The notes under the pieces: model-generated
The model's input: only the letters and a program-made list of their open reading frames with translations
The model's database searches: none
Told to the model about the DNA's origin: nothing
Part shown: positions 53,751 through 63,858 of the stretch, in pieces
Numbering within the stretch: the stretch's first letter is position 1
How the letters are laid out: each line of letters starts with the position of its first letter
Assembly: GCF_000147335.1 (NCBI RefSeq)
Contig: NC_014501.1
Coordinates: 2,788,300 to 2,852,299 of the forward strand
Length of the DNA stretch: 64,000 nucleotides
Direction: 5' to 3'
Origin: Gloeothece verrucosa PCC 7822
GTDB lineage: Bacteria; Cyanobacteriota; Cyanobacteriia; Cyanobacteriales; Microcystaceae
Translations under genes and position numbers: made by a program

Positions 53751-56700
53751 ATGTCTGTTAATAAGACTGTTAATGAGGATATATTTACCTCTGGTGGGGA
53801 AATGGGGACACTCATAAAAGCCTTTGACTGGTCCTTAACTCCCCTCGGCCCCATAAATCAATGGCCGCTTTGCTTAAAAACGGTCGTCAGTATTATGTTA
53901 GCTTCTAGATTCCCGATCCAAATTTTATGGGGTCCCGATTATATTCAATTTTATAATGATGCTTATCGCCCTATTCTCGGTAGTAAACACCCCAAAGGTT
54001 TAGGTCAGCGAGGTCAAGATTGTTGGTCTGAAGTATGGGATTTTGCCGGACCTCGATTGGATAGGGTAAGACTGACCGGAGAAGCCAGTTGGTCAGACGA
54101 TCAATTATTGCTTTTAAATCGTCATGGATATCTAGAAGAGTGCTATTTTACCTTTTCTTATACCCCTGTACTCGATGAATCAGGGGAAGTTGCCGGTATT
54201 TTTAACGCGGTGAATGAAACGACTCAACGAGTTATTCAAGGACGACGACAGCAAACCCTTGCAGCAATTGCGACTCATCTGGCTGAAGCCAAAACCCCTC
54301 AAGAAACTTGTTCCGTCGTCGCCGCTACCCTGGTTAATAATGCCGCCGATGTTCCTTTTGCCCTTTTTTACGAGTTAGATCACACCAATCACAGAGCGAA
54401 ATTAGTCAACTCTGTAAGATTAGAAAATCATCTATCTGATTTGCCCTTTCTTGTCAATATTAATCTCAATAAGCCTGTGGCTTCCCTTGAACCGATGGTT
54501 AAAGCCGTCAAAAGCGGCGAAATACAAATTATTAATCATCTTCAACAACAATGGCCGAGTTTACCTGGCGAACCTTGGGGAGAGTCTCCCGATAGTGCCC
54601 TCATCTTACCGATTATCCTACCGGCACAAAAGCAGTCTGTAGGAGTAATGGTGGTGGGAATTAGCCCCAGACGAGAACTAGATGAGCATTATCGTCAATT
54701 TTTTGAGTTGATTGTCAATCATATTGCTTTAGCCATGACTAATTGCCGCGCTTATGAAGAAGAACGCAAGCGGGCTGAAGCCTTAGCCGAATTAGACCGA
54801 GCAAAAACCGTATTTTTTAGCAATATTAGTCATGAGTTACGCACGCCTCTCACCCTCATTCAAGGGCCGCTTGAAGAAGTTTTACATCAAACTGAGTCAC
54901 CCTTAGCCCCAAGCACTCGCGCCTCATTAGTCATGGCTCAACGCAATGTACTGCGTTTACAAAAATTGGTCAATACTTTTCTAGAATTCTCTCGCCTCGA
55001 AGCCGGACGCATACGCGCTTTTTATCAACCCACTGATTTAGGGACTTTTACTCAAGAGTTGGCAAGTGTCTTTCGTTCAGCTATTGAACAGTCCGGTATG
55101 CGGCTCGTGGTTCATTGCCCTCCTTTGCCTCAACCTGTCTATGTTGATCATCAAATGTGGGAAAAGATTGTCCTTAATTTACTTTCCAATGCCTTTAAGT
55201 TTACTTTTGAAGGAGAAATAAAGGTTTCTTTAACCTGGGCAGGTGATCGCGTTAAATTTGAAATTCAAGATACCGGCATAGGCATTGCTGAGGCAGAAAT
55301 TCCCTATTTATTTGACCGATTTTACCGAATACAAGGGGCACCCAGCCGCACTTATGAGGGTTCGGGCATTGGACTCTCCTTGGTACAAGAGTTAGTTCAT
55401 CTGCATGGCGGAACCATTGAAGTAAACAGCATTCCCGCTCAAGGCACTTGTTTTAGGATTTATCTGCCCACAGGTTCGCGTCATCTGCCGCCAGAGCAAA
55501 TCGGATTAGCCTGTCCTTTTCCGGCTACTTCGCCAACGACGGCGGTTTTTGTGGAAGAAGCTTTAAGTTGGTTGCCCCAAACTCCAGATGTCGCTACTGA
55601 TACTCCCTCATCGGTTCGCCTCACCACTCCTAACGCCCGTATTATTCTCGCCGATGATAATGCCGATATGCGGGAATATGTCAAGCGTCTCTTAAACAAA
55701 CTTTACCAAGTAGAAGCGGTTGGAGATGGAATGGCGGCCCTAGAAGCGATTCGTCGTCATCCCCCAGATTTAGTGCTGACTGATGTGATGATGCCGCAGC
55801 TAAATGGGTTTGAGTTGCTGCAACAACTACGCAGTAATCCTTTAACTCAGGAGTTACCCATTATTTTACTGTCTGCCCGCGCAGGGGAAGAATATTTAGT
55901 CGAAGCGCTAGAAGCAGGAGCCGATGATTATTTAGTCAAACCTTTTAGTGCTAGAGAACTTTTAGTCCGCATTGAAGCTAACTTGAAAATGGCTCAACTA
56001 CGCCAACAAGCTACTCAAAAAGAGCAGAAATTAAGGGCACAAGCTGAGACAGCGCGTCAACAGACTATTGATATTCTCGAAAGAATTACGGAGGGTTTTG
56101 TAGCTTTTGATTCTCAGTGGCGGTTTACTTATGTCAATAGACAAGCCGCTTTGATGGTTGATATCTCTCGAGAACAGTTACTCGGTAATAATATCTGGGA
56201 GTTATTTCCACAAGCCATTAATCACCCGTTTTATCAACAGTTACAACAAGCTATCAATGAGCAAGTTTCCCTGACATTTGAAACGTTTTATGCTCGTTTA
56301 TCTCGTTGGTTTCTGCTCGATGTTTATCCGGCATCAGAAGGCGTTTCTGTTTATTTTCGAGATATTACTGAAAGTAAAAATCAGCAACTGATTCGAGAAG
56401 AGAATGAGGCGCGTTTACGGAAGAGTGAAGAAAGGTTGCGGATCGCGCTTAAAAGTGCCCCGATTGCTTTATTTAATCAAGACCGAGAATTAAAATACAC
56501 TTGGATTTATAATTTTACTTTTAACTATCAAATTAGCGAGGTTATAGGCAAAACAGATGAGGATTTATTTGGAGCGGAAAATGCCCAGGCTTTGAGCGAA
56601 GTTAAAACGGCAGTGCTTGATAGTGGAGTTGGGCAACGAAAAGAAGTTAAAATCAATTGGCAAGACCAAGAAATCTATTTTGATTTGACCCTGGAACCTC

Positions 56701-57899
56701 TGAAGAATTGCGAAGGACAAATTATCGGGTTAACTGGGGCCTCGGTAAATATTACAGAATTAAAATACATTGAACAAGCTTTGCGAGAAAGTGAAGCCAG
56801 ATTTCGGACGATGGCCGATAGTGCCCCGGTTTTAATTTGGATGTCAGGAACAGATAGATCATGTCACTTTTTTAATCAAGTTTGGTTAAATTTTACGGGA
56901 CGTACTTTAGAGCAAGAAATTGGCAATGGATGGACTGAAGGGGTTCATCCTGAAGATTTTGACTCTTGTTTACAAACTTATTTATCAGCATTTGAGCAAA
57001 GAATTGAGTTTCAAATGGAATATCGTCTCAGGCGTGCTGATGGAGAGTATCGTTGGGTTTTTGATCGAGGTAAACCTTTGTTTACGCCTGAAGGAATTTT
57101 TGCCGGTTATATTGGCTCTTGTGTGGATATTACTGAGCAAAAAGAAGCGAATCTGATGTTACAAGAAAGAGCGCAAGAATTAACTCAATTAAATGAGGCG
57201 TTGACTCAGACGGCTGAACTTTTACAAAAGCGTAATCAAGAATTAGATCAGTTTGCTTATGTTGTTTCTCATGACCTTAAAGCACCTCTGAGAGCCATTG
57301 CTAATCTTTCTCAATGGATACAAGAAGATTTAGAGGATGTATTGCCTCAAGAAAATCAAGCACAATTGGAATTATTGCGGCAACGAGTTTATCGTATGAA
57401 CAATTTAATTGATAGTTTATTAGAATATTCTCGCATCGGCAGAACTGAAGAGACAATAGAGGATGTCAATGTAAAAAATTTGTTGGACGATATTATTGAT
57501 TCTCTGAGTCCTCCTCCAAGTTTTACCATAAATGTTGCTTCTTCAATGCCCACTGTAACTACTCAAAAAGTTCTCCTCAGTCAAGTGTTGACTAATTTAA
57601 TTAGCAATGGAATTAAACATCATGGTCGCCTTGATGGTAAGCTGGAAATTTCTGTTCAAGAACAAAAAAACTTTTATCAATTTTTTGTCAGTGATGATGG
57701 ACAAGGAATTCCGGCACAATATCAGCAAAAAATATTTGCTATCTTTCAAACTGTAAAAACTCGAGAGACAAAAGAAAGTACAGGAATTGGTTTATCAATT
57801 GTTAAAAAAATTGTCGAAATCCAAGGCGGAAATATTATTTTAGCTTCCCAAGAGGGCCAAGGAAGTACCTTTAGCTTTACTTGGCCTAAAAATCCGTGA
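53751..57899 (+). CDS. dual hybrid histidine kinase: PAS-GAF-HK-REC-PAS3-HK
   Basis: 1382 residues from the ATG at 53751 (a TTG frame at 53700 adds an improbable lead). Order: PAS (about 45-160), GAF (about 175-340), first HisKA with His361 in [11 protein letters not shown] and its HATPase (about 470-590), receiver with Asp678 in LTDVMMP, three PAS domains (about 765-1130), and a second HisKA with His1174 in VVSHDLKAPLRA and HATPase (about 1260-1380). Two complete kinase cores flank one receiver, so an internal phosphorelay is possible. It follows the PhnD-kinase pair by 65 bases on the same strand, likely one regulatory cluster. There is no membrane segment. Confidence 0.92.
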   Translation: MSVNKTVNEDIFTSGGEMGTLIKAFDWSLTPLGPINQWPLCLKTVVSIMLASRFPIQILWGPDYIQFYNDAYRPILGSKHPKGLGQRGQDCWSEVWDFAGPRLDRVRLTGEASWSDDQLLLLNRHGYLEECYFTFSYTPVLDESGEVAGIFNAVNETTQRVIQGRRQQTLAAIATHLAEAKTPQETCSVVAATLVNNAADVPFALFYELDHTNHRAKLVNSVRLENHLSDLPFLVNINLNKPVASLEPMVKAVKSGEIQIINHLQQQWPSLPGEPWGESPDSALILPIILPAQKQSVGVMVVGISPRRELDEHYRQFFELIVNHIALAMTNCRAYEEERKRAEALAELDRAKTVFFSNISHELRTPLTLIQGPLEEVLHQTESPLAPSTRASLVMAQRNVLRLQKLVNTFLEFSRLEAGRIRAFYQPTDLGTFTQELASVFRSAIEQSGMRLVVHCPPLPQPVYVDHQMWEKIVLNLLSNAFKFTFEGEIKVSLTWAGDRVKFEIQDTGIGIAEAEIPYLFDRFYRIQGAPSRTYEGSGIGLSLVQELVHLHGGTIEVNSIPAQGTCFRIYLPTGSRHLPPEQIGLACPFPATSPTTAVFVEEALSWLPQTPDVATDTPSSVRLTTPNARIILADDNADMREYVKRLLNKLYQVEAVGDGMAALEAIRRHPPDLVLTDVMMPQLNGFELLQQLRSNPLTQELPIILLSARAGEEYLVEALEAGADDYLVKPFSARELLVRIEANLKMAQLRQQATQKEQKLRAQAETARQQTIDILERITEGFVAFDSQWRFTYVNRQAALMVDISREQLLGNNIWELFPQAINHPFYQQLQQAINEQVSLTFETFYARLSRWFLLDVYPASEGVSVYFRDITESKNQQLIREENEARLRKSEERLRIALKSAPIALFNQDRELKYTWIYNFTFNYQISEVIGKTDEDLFGAENAQALSEVKTAVLDSGVGQRKEVKINWQDQEIYFDLTLEPLKNCEGQIIGLTGASVNITELKYIEQALRESEARFRTMADSAPVLIWMSGTDRSCHFFNQVWLNFTGRTLEQEIGNGWTEGVHPEDFDSCLQTYLSAFEQRIEFQMEYRLRRADGEYRWVFDRGKPLFTPEGIFAGYIGSCVDITEQKEANLMLQERAQELTQLNEALTQTAELLQKRNQELDQFAYVVSHDLKAPLRAIANLSQWIQEDLEDVLPQENQAQLELLRQRVYRMNNLIDSLLEYSRIGRTEETIEDVNVKNLLDDIIDSLSPPPSFTINVASSMPTVTTQKVLLSQVLTNLISNGIKHHGRLDGKLEISVQEQKNFYQFFVSDDGQGIPAQYQQKIFAIFQTVKTRETKESTGIGLSIVKKIVEIQGGNIILASQEGQGSTFSFTWPKNP

Positions 57900-58004
57900 T
57901 ATGACAAAAGCCTTTTGTTATTATACCACAAGAATTGCTCTCATAAATCTAGTGAGCGGCTCTGTTAAATTTTCTGATTAATCTTTACTGTGAAATTAGT
58001 CAAG

Positions 58005-58023
58005 TAAGTACCTGGACATAAAT
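58005..58023 (+). repeat. solo end of the TAAGTACCTGGAC dispersed repeat
   Basis: TAAGTACCTGGACATAAAT matches the repeat end at 4253-4280 exactly over 19 bases. It lies 20 bases before the methyltransferase ATG. No second terminus is visible. Confidence 0.6.
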
Positions 58024-58042
58024 CATAGCTCTGTGTAAAGTT

Positions 58043-58744
58043 ATGCTAGGGGAAAAAGAACAACTGACAAGCGGTCAAATTATTGCTTCAATTATCTATC
58101 TGATAATCGGTCCGCTATTAATTCTATTTCTGTCAGGCGATTGGGGATGGGTGGAAGGCTGGATTTTTGATCTTGGGTTGATTATAGTATCTGTTTCGAG
58201 CTTTATTTATCTGTATCGTCACGATCCGGCGTTACTGGTGGAAAGGTTTAGAAAACCCGGAAGCGGCAATCAAAAAACCTGGGATAAATATGTGGTCTAT
58301 TTACTTGCCATCGGATTTTGGGCTTGGTTTTTTATTATGCCTTTAGATGCTAAAAGATATGAATGGAGTCCTGCTTTTCCCAACGGCTTAAAAATTTTCG
58401 GTGGACTGGTATTATTAAGCTCTTTTTTCTTTTTATATCGCTCATTTACTGATAATACCTTTTTATCGCCCTTGGTGAGAATCCAAAGCGAACGACATCA
58501 AAAAGTGGTTTCAACAGGCCTGTATGGTTTTGTGAGACATCCTATGTATCTTGGCGCAATTTGTCTGTTTTTAGGGACCCCGATGTTACTGGGTTCTCTC
58601 TATGGTCTTCTCATCGGTGTATTAATGTCATTGTTGCTGATAGTCAGAATCAGAGGAGAAGAACAAATGTTAGTCACCGAATTGGAAGGATATGAAGATT
58701 ATAAAATGAAGGTAAAATATAAGCTTATTCCTTTTGTTTGGTAA
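58043..58744 (+). CDS. ICMT-like integral membrane methyltransferase
   Basis: 233 residues with about five transmembrane helices. The C-terminal region TGLYGFVRHPMYLG and RIRGEEQMLVTELEGYEDYKMKV match the isoprenylcysteine carboxyl methyltransferase/NnrU-PEMT superfamily, with the S-adenosylmethionine-binding RHP...G motif and an acidic E-x-x-L. The substrate of bacterial members is usually a lipid or quinone-like molecule and is not known here. The ATG lies just after a solo MITE end; a weak ribosome site is present. It stands alone. Confidence 0.85.
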   Translation: MLGEKEQLTSGQIIASIIYLIIGPLLILFLSGDWGWVEGWIFDLGLIIVSVSSFIYLYRHDPALLVERFRKPGSGNQKTWDKYVVYLLAIGFWAWFFIMPLDAKRYEWSPAFPNGLKIFGGLVLLSSFFFLYRSFTDNTFLSPLVRIQSERHQKVVSTGLYGFVRHPMYLGAICLFLGTPMLLGSLYGLLIGVLMSLLLIVRIRGEEQMLVTELEGYEDYKMKVKYKLIPFVW

Positions 58745-58894
58745 GGGAATTAGGAAGAGGAACGAAACCCAACCCCGGCTAAAATTTTTGACAATCAGTT
58801 ATTGCTGACCTTTAAACTTTTTAATTTTCTTGGTTTCCTGTTCCTTCTTTCCCTTTTAAAGTATTAATTTATCATCCTAAATTGGTGAGATATT

Positions 58895-59527
58895 TTAAGT
58901 TTTAGCGCGAAAATTCTTTTTAACAATCCAAATGATAAAAAAGATGATTACACTCAACAGTGCAATTTTAGAAATCGGGTCTATATATTGCTCTACTATC
59001 TCATATTTATCCCCTAATTGATAGCCAGCGATCGTTAAAAATAATACCCATAATAAAGTGCCTAAAGTCGAGTAAAGAACAAAAGGAATTAAAGGCATAT
59101 TATTCATGCCTGCTGGCAAAGAAATAATGGTGCGAATTCCAGGGACTAAGCGACCAAAAAATACGGCTTTGCTTCCATGACGAGTAAACCAACTATTCGC
59201 TTTTTTAACATCGGTGGCAGAAACTGTAATCCATTTCCCATAGCGATCAGCTAATTTTTCTAAGCGCTGTTCATCAAAAACAACCCCGAGATAGTACCAA
59301 GGAAAAGCTCCCAAAATCGTACCAATTACCCCGGCGGCGATAGCGGGAATTAACTGCATTTTACCCTGAGCGGCGGTAAACCCTGCTAAAGGCATAATTA
59401 GCTCCGAGGGAATCGGTGGAAACAGGTTTTCGAGAAACATTAATAAAGCTATCCCCATGTAGCCCAGAGATTCCATTAAATTTGCAATCCATTCAGCCAT
59501 ACTTTTAAATTTTACAATTTGTAACAT
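58895..59527 (-). CDS. DedA-family membrane protein
   Basis: 210 residues with five or more hydrophobic segments. Family motifs are ENLFPPIPSELIMPLAGF (about 33-50), FFGRLVPGIRTIISLPAG (about 123-140) and a final helix with a basic tail. DedA/VTT proteins act as flippases or transporters for undecaprenyl phosphate and other lipids across the plasma membrane and need the two conserved acidic/Arg motifs seen here. Two ATGs are possible: 59527 (with weak AAGAGA) and 59500. It is divergent from the deacetylase; the two may share a promoter and a cell-envelope role. Confidence 0.92.
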   Translation of the reverse strand: MLQIVKFKSMAEWIANLMESLGYMGIALLMFLENLFPPIPSELIMPLAGFTAAQGKMQLIPAIAAGVIGTILGAFPWYYLGVVFDEQRLEKLADRYGKWITVSATDVKKANSWFTRHGSKAVFFGRLVPGIRTIISLPAGMNNMPLIPFVLYSTLGTLLWVLFLTIAGYQLGDKYEIVEQYIDPISKIALLSVIIFFIIWIVKKNFRAKT

Positions 59528-59714
59528 TCTCTTTAGTATGGCAGAAATTAAGCCGATTTTTTGGTTGTGGCCTCCACAGGGAGCGGCCCAATATTTTACG
59601 TTTTGTTAATTTCCACTGAATTTTATGAATAAAATGTATTGCTGATGGCTTAATATGATATATAAGAGTCTGTCTAGCCGGGTTAACCCTATCTAGTTTA
59701 AAGGAAAAAAACTT

Positions 59715-60398
59715 GTGCAGTTGGCTCCTGTCTATCCAGTAATTTATCGCCTTCTCAATCCTCTGTTTCCCAACTGTCTTTGGCATGGGCCAACTGATGA
59801 AGGGGCGATTGCTTTAACTTTCGATGACGGGCCTGACCCTCAATATACTCCAAAATTATTAGCCGTTTTGGAGCAATACCAAATTCAAGCCAGTTTTTTT
59901 TGGTTAGGAGTTTGTGTTCAAAGAAACCCAGAGCTTGCCAAAGAAGTCTTTCTAAGAGGTCATTGGATTGGATTACATGGCTATACCCATCAATCCTTTC
60001 CTCGATTAAATACAAATGAACTTAAAAACAGTTTGCGGATTACCCGAGAGCTAATTGCTGATGCCATTCAAATAGAACCTAAAAAAATACGGGATGTCAG
60101 GCCGCCTAATGGTTTATTCACTCCCGCTATTTTACGACAACTGCAAGAATGGGACTATCGAGTTGTTATGTGGACAGTAGTCCCTGAAGATTGGCTGTGT
60201 CCAGGAATTTCTCTAGTCTGTCAGCGAACGATGGCCCAAGTTAAAGGGGGGTCGCTGATTGTTTTACATGATGGTTATTATGGAGGAAGGGATGTCACTG
60301 CTACCACCGCTAATTTAATTCCCCAATTGTTAGACAAAGGTTATCAATTTGTAAGCGTGAACGACTTTTGGCAACGAAAGTTAACAGCGAGAACCTGA
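59715..60398 (+). CDS. polysaccharide deacetylase (NodB-type)
   Basis: 227 residues. The NodB signature TFDDGPDP (Asp37, Asp38), the metal-binding HGYTH, the RPPNG motif and LHDG are all present and place it in CE4. It removes acetyl groups from N-acetylglucosamine polymers such as peptidoglycan or exopolysaccharide. No signal peptide is evident. The start is a GTG preceded by AAAGG at good spacing, which decides it. It is divergent from dedA. Substrate is unknown. Confidence 0.92.
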   Translation: MQLAPVYPVIYRLLNPLFPNCLWHGPTDEGAIALTFDDGPDPQYTPKLLAVLEQYQIQASFFWLGVCVQRNPELAKEVFLRGHWIGLHGYTHQSFPRLNTNELKNSLRITRELIADAIQIEPKKIRDVRPPNGLFTPAILRQLQEWDYRVVMWTVVPEDWLCPGISLVCQRTMAQVKGGSLIVLHDGYYGGRDVTATTANLIPQLLDKGYQFVSVNDFWQRKLTART

Positions 60399-61221
60399 AA
60401 AGTCAACAACAGATGATTAGCTTAATATTTCTCAGCCATTGAGAATTGTTGTTAAGTTAGTAAGCAGAGAACCCATCTCGGGTTCAGAACTTATGTACTG
60501 TAAAACTCCCCTAGCTAGGGAATGAATTTTTATGAAATTAGGGCTGCAATTATTAAATGAAATTCATTACAATAACGAATGATTTTCAAGTGGAGCTTGT
60601 GACTGAAGTTATTGGTGTGATAGCGTTGCCGATCAGATTGTTGATGGTGTAAGCCGCTATAACGCCGCTCATTTCAGTACCGACTAGGTGATCAATTCCC
60701 CCTTAAGCTCTAATTGGATTTCCCTCTCTAACCCAATCCCTGGAAAATTGCCGGTTCATGAGGTTTAAAACCCTAATTGTAGTAGTTATGGTGCAATGCC
60801 TACTCTACAAATAGAGTAACAAGCAAAGTTTTTTAGAGGAGATGGGGTAAGGATAAATGAGTTATTGTCAACTAACTTACGAGAGTTTTTGGTTGTCTCT
60901 ATTGAAGATCAGCTAATATGGAAATATCGACCGACAACAGCTATCGGCAATTATTCGACCTTGATACATTGCAATTTTCACAAAAGCCTCAACCAATTTG
61001 TTGTAAACGAGGCTACAATCGGAAAAGTCTTCAATTATCTAGATGCCAAAAATGACTCACCTGTCGATTGCTTTGGTGACATAATCTGTCATGTAAGCAT
61101 CATTTAAGCTGAGTCAAAAAAATAACTAAGACAATTGAAGCAGCACGGATCAAACCAACCAAACTATATTCAATTAGACTCATTCTTCTAGTTTGACGAT
61201 AAGGAGCAAGAGGAAAACGGC
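60399..61221. other. 823-base leader region upstream of sigA
   Basis: No convincing gene. GAACCC/GGGTTC (60469-60485) could be a small hairpin. At 60857-60916 an ATG-initiated 19-codon frame (MSYCQLTYESFWLSLLKIS) follows a purine-rich TAAGGAT and might be a leader peptide or upstream ORF. A TTG-initiated 80-codon frame (60865-61107) overlaps it and is not supported. The length suggests several promoters and a long 5-prime leader for sigA; I cannot place them. Confidence 0.45.
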
Positions 61222-62355
61222 ATGACGCAGGCCAATGACGTACTCGCAACCATTACTGAGCCTCAAATGGATTGGGACGCTTTCGCTTTCATCGATGATA
61301 TTGACGAAACCGGCGAAGAGGAACTAGAAGAGGCAGTAGTAGAAGAGAACGGTAAAAAAACACGAAAACTCAGTGCTACTCGCCGTCGAGATGCAGGGAA
61401 GAAAAAGCCCTACACCGAGGACTCTATTCGCATTTATTTACAAGAAATAGGCCGTATTCGGCTTTTGAGGGCCGAAGAGGAAATCGAACTAGCTCGTAAA
61501 ATCGCTGATTTATTAGAGTTAGAGCGGCTTCGGGAAAAATTACGCCGGAATTTAGGTCGATATCCTAGTGATAAAGAATGGGCCCAACAGGTAGGTATGG
61601 AATTACCTGCTTTTCAGCGCCGATTATATTTGGGGCGAAGGGCAAAAGACAAAATGGTGCAGTCTAACCTGCGTCTGGTAGTGTCCATTGCCAAAAAATA
61701 TATGAATCGTGGCTTATCCTTCCAAGATTTAATTCAAGAAGGATCTCTAGGGTTAATTCGGGCCGCCGAAAAATTTGATCATGAAAAAGGGTATAAGTTT
61801 TCCACTTATGCCACCTGGTGGATTCGTCAGGCCATTACTCGGGCCATCGCCGATCAATCTCGGACGATTCGACTGCCAGTACATTTGTACGAAACCATTT
61901 CCCGCATTAAAAAGACCACTAAAATACTGTCTCAAGAAATGCGGCGTAAACCAACCGAGGAAGAAATCGCGACTCGCATGGAAATGACCATCGAAAAACT
62001 GCGATTTATAGCCAAATCAGCCCAGTTACCCATCTCTCTAGAGACTCCCATTGGAAAAGAAGAGGATTCACGCTTAGGAGACTTCATCGAAGCAGACGGG
62101 GAAACCCCTGAAGATGAAGTCTCTAAAAATTTATTACGAGAGGATTTAGAAAACGTTCTCGATACCCTCAGTCCTCGTGAAAGAGATGTATTGAGATTAC
62201 GTTATGGATTAGATGATGGACGGATGAAAACCTTAGAGGAAATCGGACAAATTTTTAATGTCACTCGGGAAAGAATCCGTCAAATTGAAGCTAAAGCTTT
62301 ACGTAAATTACGCCATCCTAATCGTAATAGCATTTTGAAAGAATATATTCGTTAG
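61222..62355 (+). CDS. sigA: group 1 (principal) RNA polymerase sigma factor
   Basis: 377 residues. Acidic N-terminus (1-60), region 1.2 [15 protein letters not shown], region 2 with [22 protein letters not shown] and the melting/recognition part [19 protein letters not shown] (each read in pieces), region 3, and region 4.2 [26 protein letters not shown] with terminal LKEYIR. This is the full principal sigma of cyanobacteria. The AAGGAG-like TAAGGAGCAAGAGG site lies upstream of the ATG. A hairpin with T run follows. It has an unusually long 5-prime leader. Confidence 0.97.
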   Translation: MTQANDVLATITEPQMDWDAFAFIDDIDETGEEELEEAVVEENGKKTRKLSATRRRDAGKKKPYTEDSIRIYLQEIGRIRLLRAEEEIELARKIADLLELERLREKLRRNLGRYPSDKEWAQQVGMELPAFQRRLYLGRRAKDKMVQSNLRLVVSIAKKYMNRGLSFQDLIQEGSLGLIRAAEKFDHEKGYKFSTYATWWIRQAITRAIADQSRTIRLPVHLYETISRIKKTTKILSQEMRRKPTEEEIATRMEMTIEKLRFIAKSAQLPISLETPIGKEEDSRLGDFIEADGETPEDEVSKNLLREDLENVLDTLSPRERDVLRLRYGLDDGRMKTLEEIGQIFNVTRERIRQIEAKALRKLRHPNRNSILKEYIR

Positions 62356-62413
62356 CTGATGTGGGGCTTCGGGATGACCCTTGTCCCTTACATTCTGCTT
62401 CCCTGTAAAAAAC

Positions 62414-62436
62414 CCCACACTTTTATTGAGTGTGGG
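62414..62436 (+). terminator. terminator after sigA
   Basis: CCCACACT (62414-62421) pairs with AGTGTGGG (62429-62436) around a TTTATTG loop, then ATATTTG. A good hairpin, with a weak T tract. Confidence 0.75.
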
Positions 62437-62480
62437 ATATTTGTTGAGAAAATAGAGAATAGACAAAAGCTTGCCCTGAG

Positions 62481-62536
62481 CTAACTAATAACTAATCACT
62501 AATAACTAATAACTAATGACTAATAACCCATGACTA
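62481..62536 (+). repeat. heptad repeat reaching the start of the glycosyltransferase gene
   Basis: About seven units CTAATAA/CTAATGA/CTAATCA run into the ATG at 62530. The first codons ATGACTAAACTG continue the repeat phase. Confidence 0.8.
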
Positions 62537-63726
62537 AACTGACACTTTGCATGATAGTTAAAAATGAAGAAGCTTCTCTGCCGCCATGCTTGAGTAGTGT
62601 TAAAGATGTTGTAGATGAAATAATCATTTTAGACACAGGTTCCACCGATAAAACTGTTGAAATAGCTCAAAACTTTGGGGCTAAAGTGTTTTATTTTGAC
62701 TGGTGTAATGATTTTTCAGCCGCCCGAAATGAAGCTTTAAAATATGTAACCGGAGAATGGGTGTTAGTTTTAGATGCTGATGAAGTGTTAAACCCTAAAA
62801 TTGTTAATCAGCTTCAACAGGCCATTAGCCATCAAAATAGTTTAGTGGTGAATTTAATTCGGCAAGAAATCGGGGCAAGTCAATCGCCTTATTCTTTAAT
62901 TTCTCGTTTATTTCGTCGGCATCCAGCGATTAAATTTGATCGCCCCTATCATGCGATTATTGATGATAGTGTAGAAAAATTATTAAAAATAGAAAAACAT
63001 TGGCAAATCCTTGAGATTGGAGAAGTTGCCATTTTTCATTCGGGTTATAAACCTGAAATAATTGCCAGTTTAGATAAAGCCAATAGAGCTAAAAAAGCTA
63101 TGGAAAGTTTTTTAGCTAACCATCCCAATGATCCTTATGTCTGTAGTAAATTGGGAGCATTATATTTACAAATCGGTCAAGAAAAAGAAGGAATAAAGCT
63201 TTTAAAACAGGGTTTAAAATCCAACAAGGGAAGCGAACAAGTTTTATTTGAATTACATTATCATTTAGCCAATGCTTATAGTCGTCAAAACAAATTAGAA
63301 GTAGCCGCTAAGCATTATGAAAAAGCGATCAGTCAGCCCATCTTACCTCAATTAAAAATCGGAGCTTACAATAATAGCGGCAGTTTATTATTGTCGATGG
63401 GAGACTTAAAGGCCGCGCTTAAAGCCTATCAAACCGCCATTAATATTGATCCTAGCTTTGCGGTGGGTTATTACAATCTAGGCATGACGCTCAAAGCGAT
63501 GGGAAAACTGCCGGATGCGATCGCCGCTTATAAGCGAGCTATTGCCATTGCGCCTGATTATGCTTGGGCCTATCAAAATTTAGGCATTGTGCTTTTCAAA
63601 ATCGGGGCCGTTCCAGAAAGTATAGAAACCTTTAAGGTAGCTGTAACGCTTCATGAAGCCCAAAATCGTCCTCAAGAAGCTCAAAAACTCACAGAAGGAT
63701 TAAAAGAGATCGGGATTAATATTTAG
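62530..63726 (+). CDS. glycosyltransferase family 2 with TPR repeats
   Basis: 398 residues. An N-terminal GT2 domain (about 1-170) has LCMIVKNEEASLPPCL, the nucleotide-sugar part ILDTGSTDKT, and the DxD-like LVLDADEV. The C-terminal half (about 185-395) contains about five TPR units (NPYVCSKLGALYLQIG-like, YYNLGMTLKAMGK). Such fusions are common in cyanobacteria and may glycosylate proteins or build wall sugars. The start lies in the heptad repeat and has no good ribosome site. The stop TAG also starts a heptad repeat. Confidence 0.88.
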   Translation: MTKLTLCMIVKNEEASLPPCLSSVKDVVDEIIILDTGSTDKTVEIAQNFGAKVFYFDWCNDFSAARNEALKYVTGEWVLVLDADEVLNPKIVNQLQQAISHQNSLVVNLIRQEIGASQSPYSLISRLFRRHPAIKFDRPYHAIIDDSVEKLLKIEKHWQILEIGEVAIFHSGYKPEIIASLDKANRAKKAMESFLANHPNDPYVCSKLGALYLQIGQEKEGIKLLKQGLKSNKGSEQVLFELHYHLANAYSRQNKLEVAAKHYEKAISQPILPQLKIGAYNNSGSLLLSMGDLKAALKAYQTAINIDPSFAVGYYNLGMTLKAMGKLPDAIAAYKRAIAIAPDYAWAYQNLGIVLFKIGAVPESIETFKVAVTLHEAQNRPQEAQKLTEGLKEIGINI

Positions 63727-63755
63727 TCATTAGTCTTTAGTCATGGGTCATCACT
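63724..63755 (-). repeat. heptad repeat at the stop of the glycosyltransferase gene
   Basis: TAGTCATTAGTCTTTAGTCAT begins at the stop codon TAG, the same relation as at 15828 and 45080. Confidence 0.7.
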
Positions 63756-63858
63756 CATCTTTCCCTTCCCCTGACCCGAGTTTTAGCCCATAGTTCGAGA
63801 GACGCTTTGTAAATTTTCAGGTAAAATCAAATGTGAAGTAGTATTAAGAAAAATTGCT

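Noticed and set aside
60865-61107. 80-codon TTG-initiated frame upstream of sigA
   Set aside because: Rare start without a Shine-Dalgarno, overlapped by another short frame, and no recognisable family.
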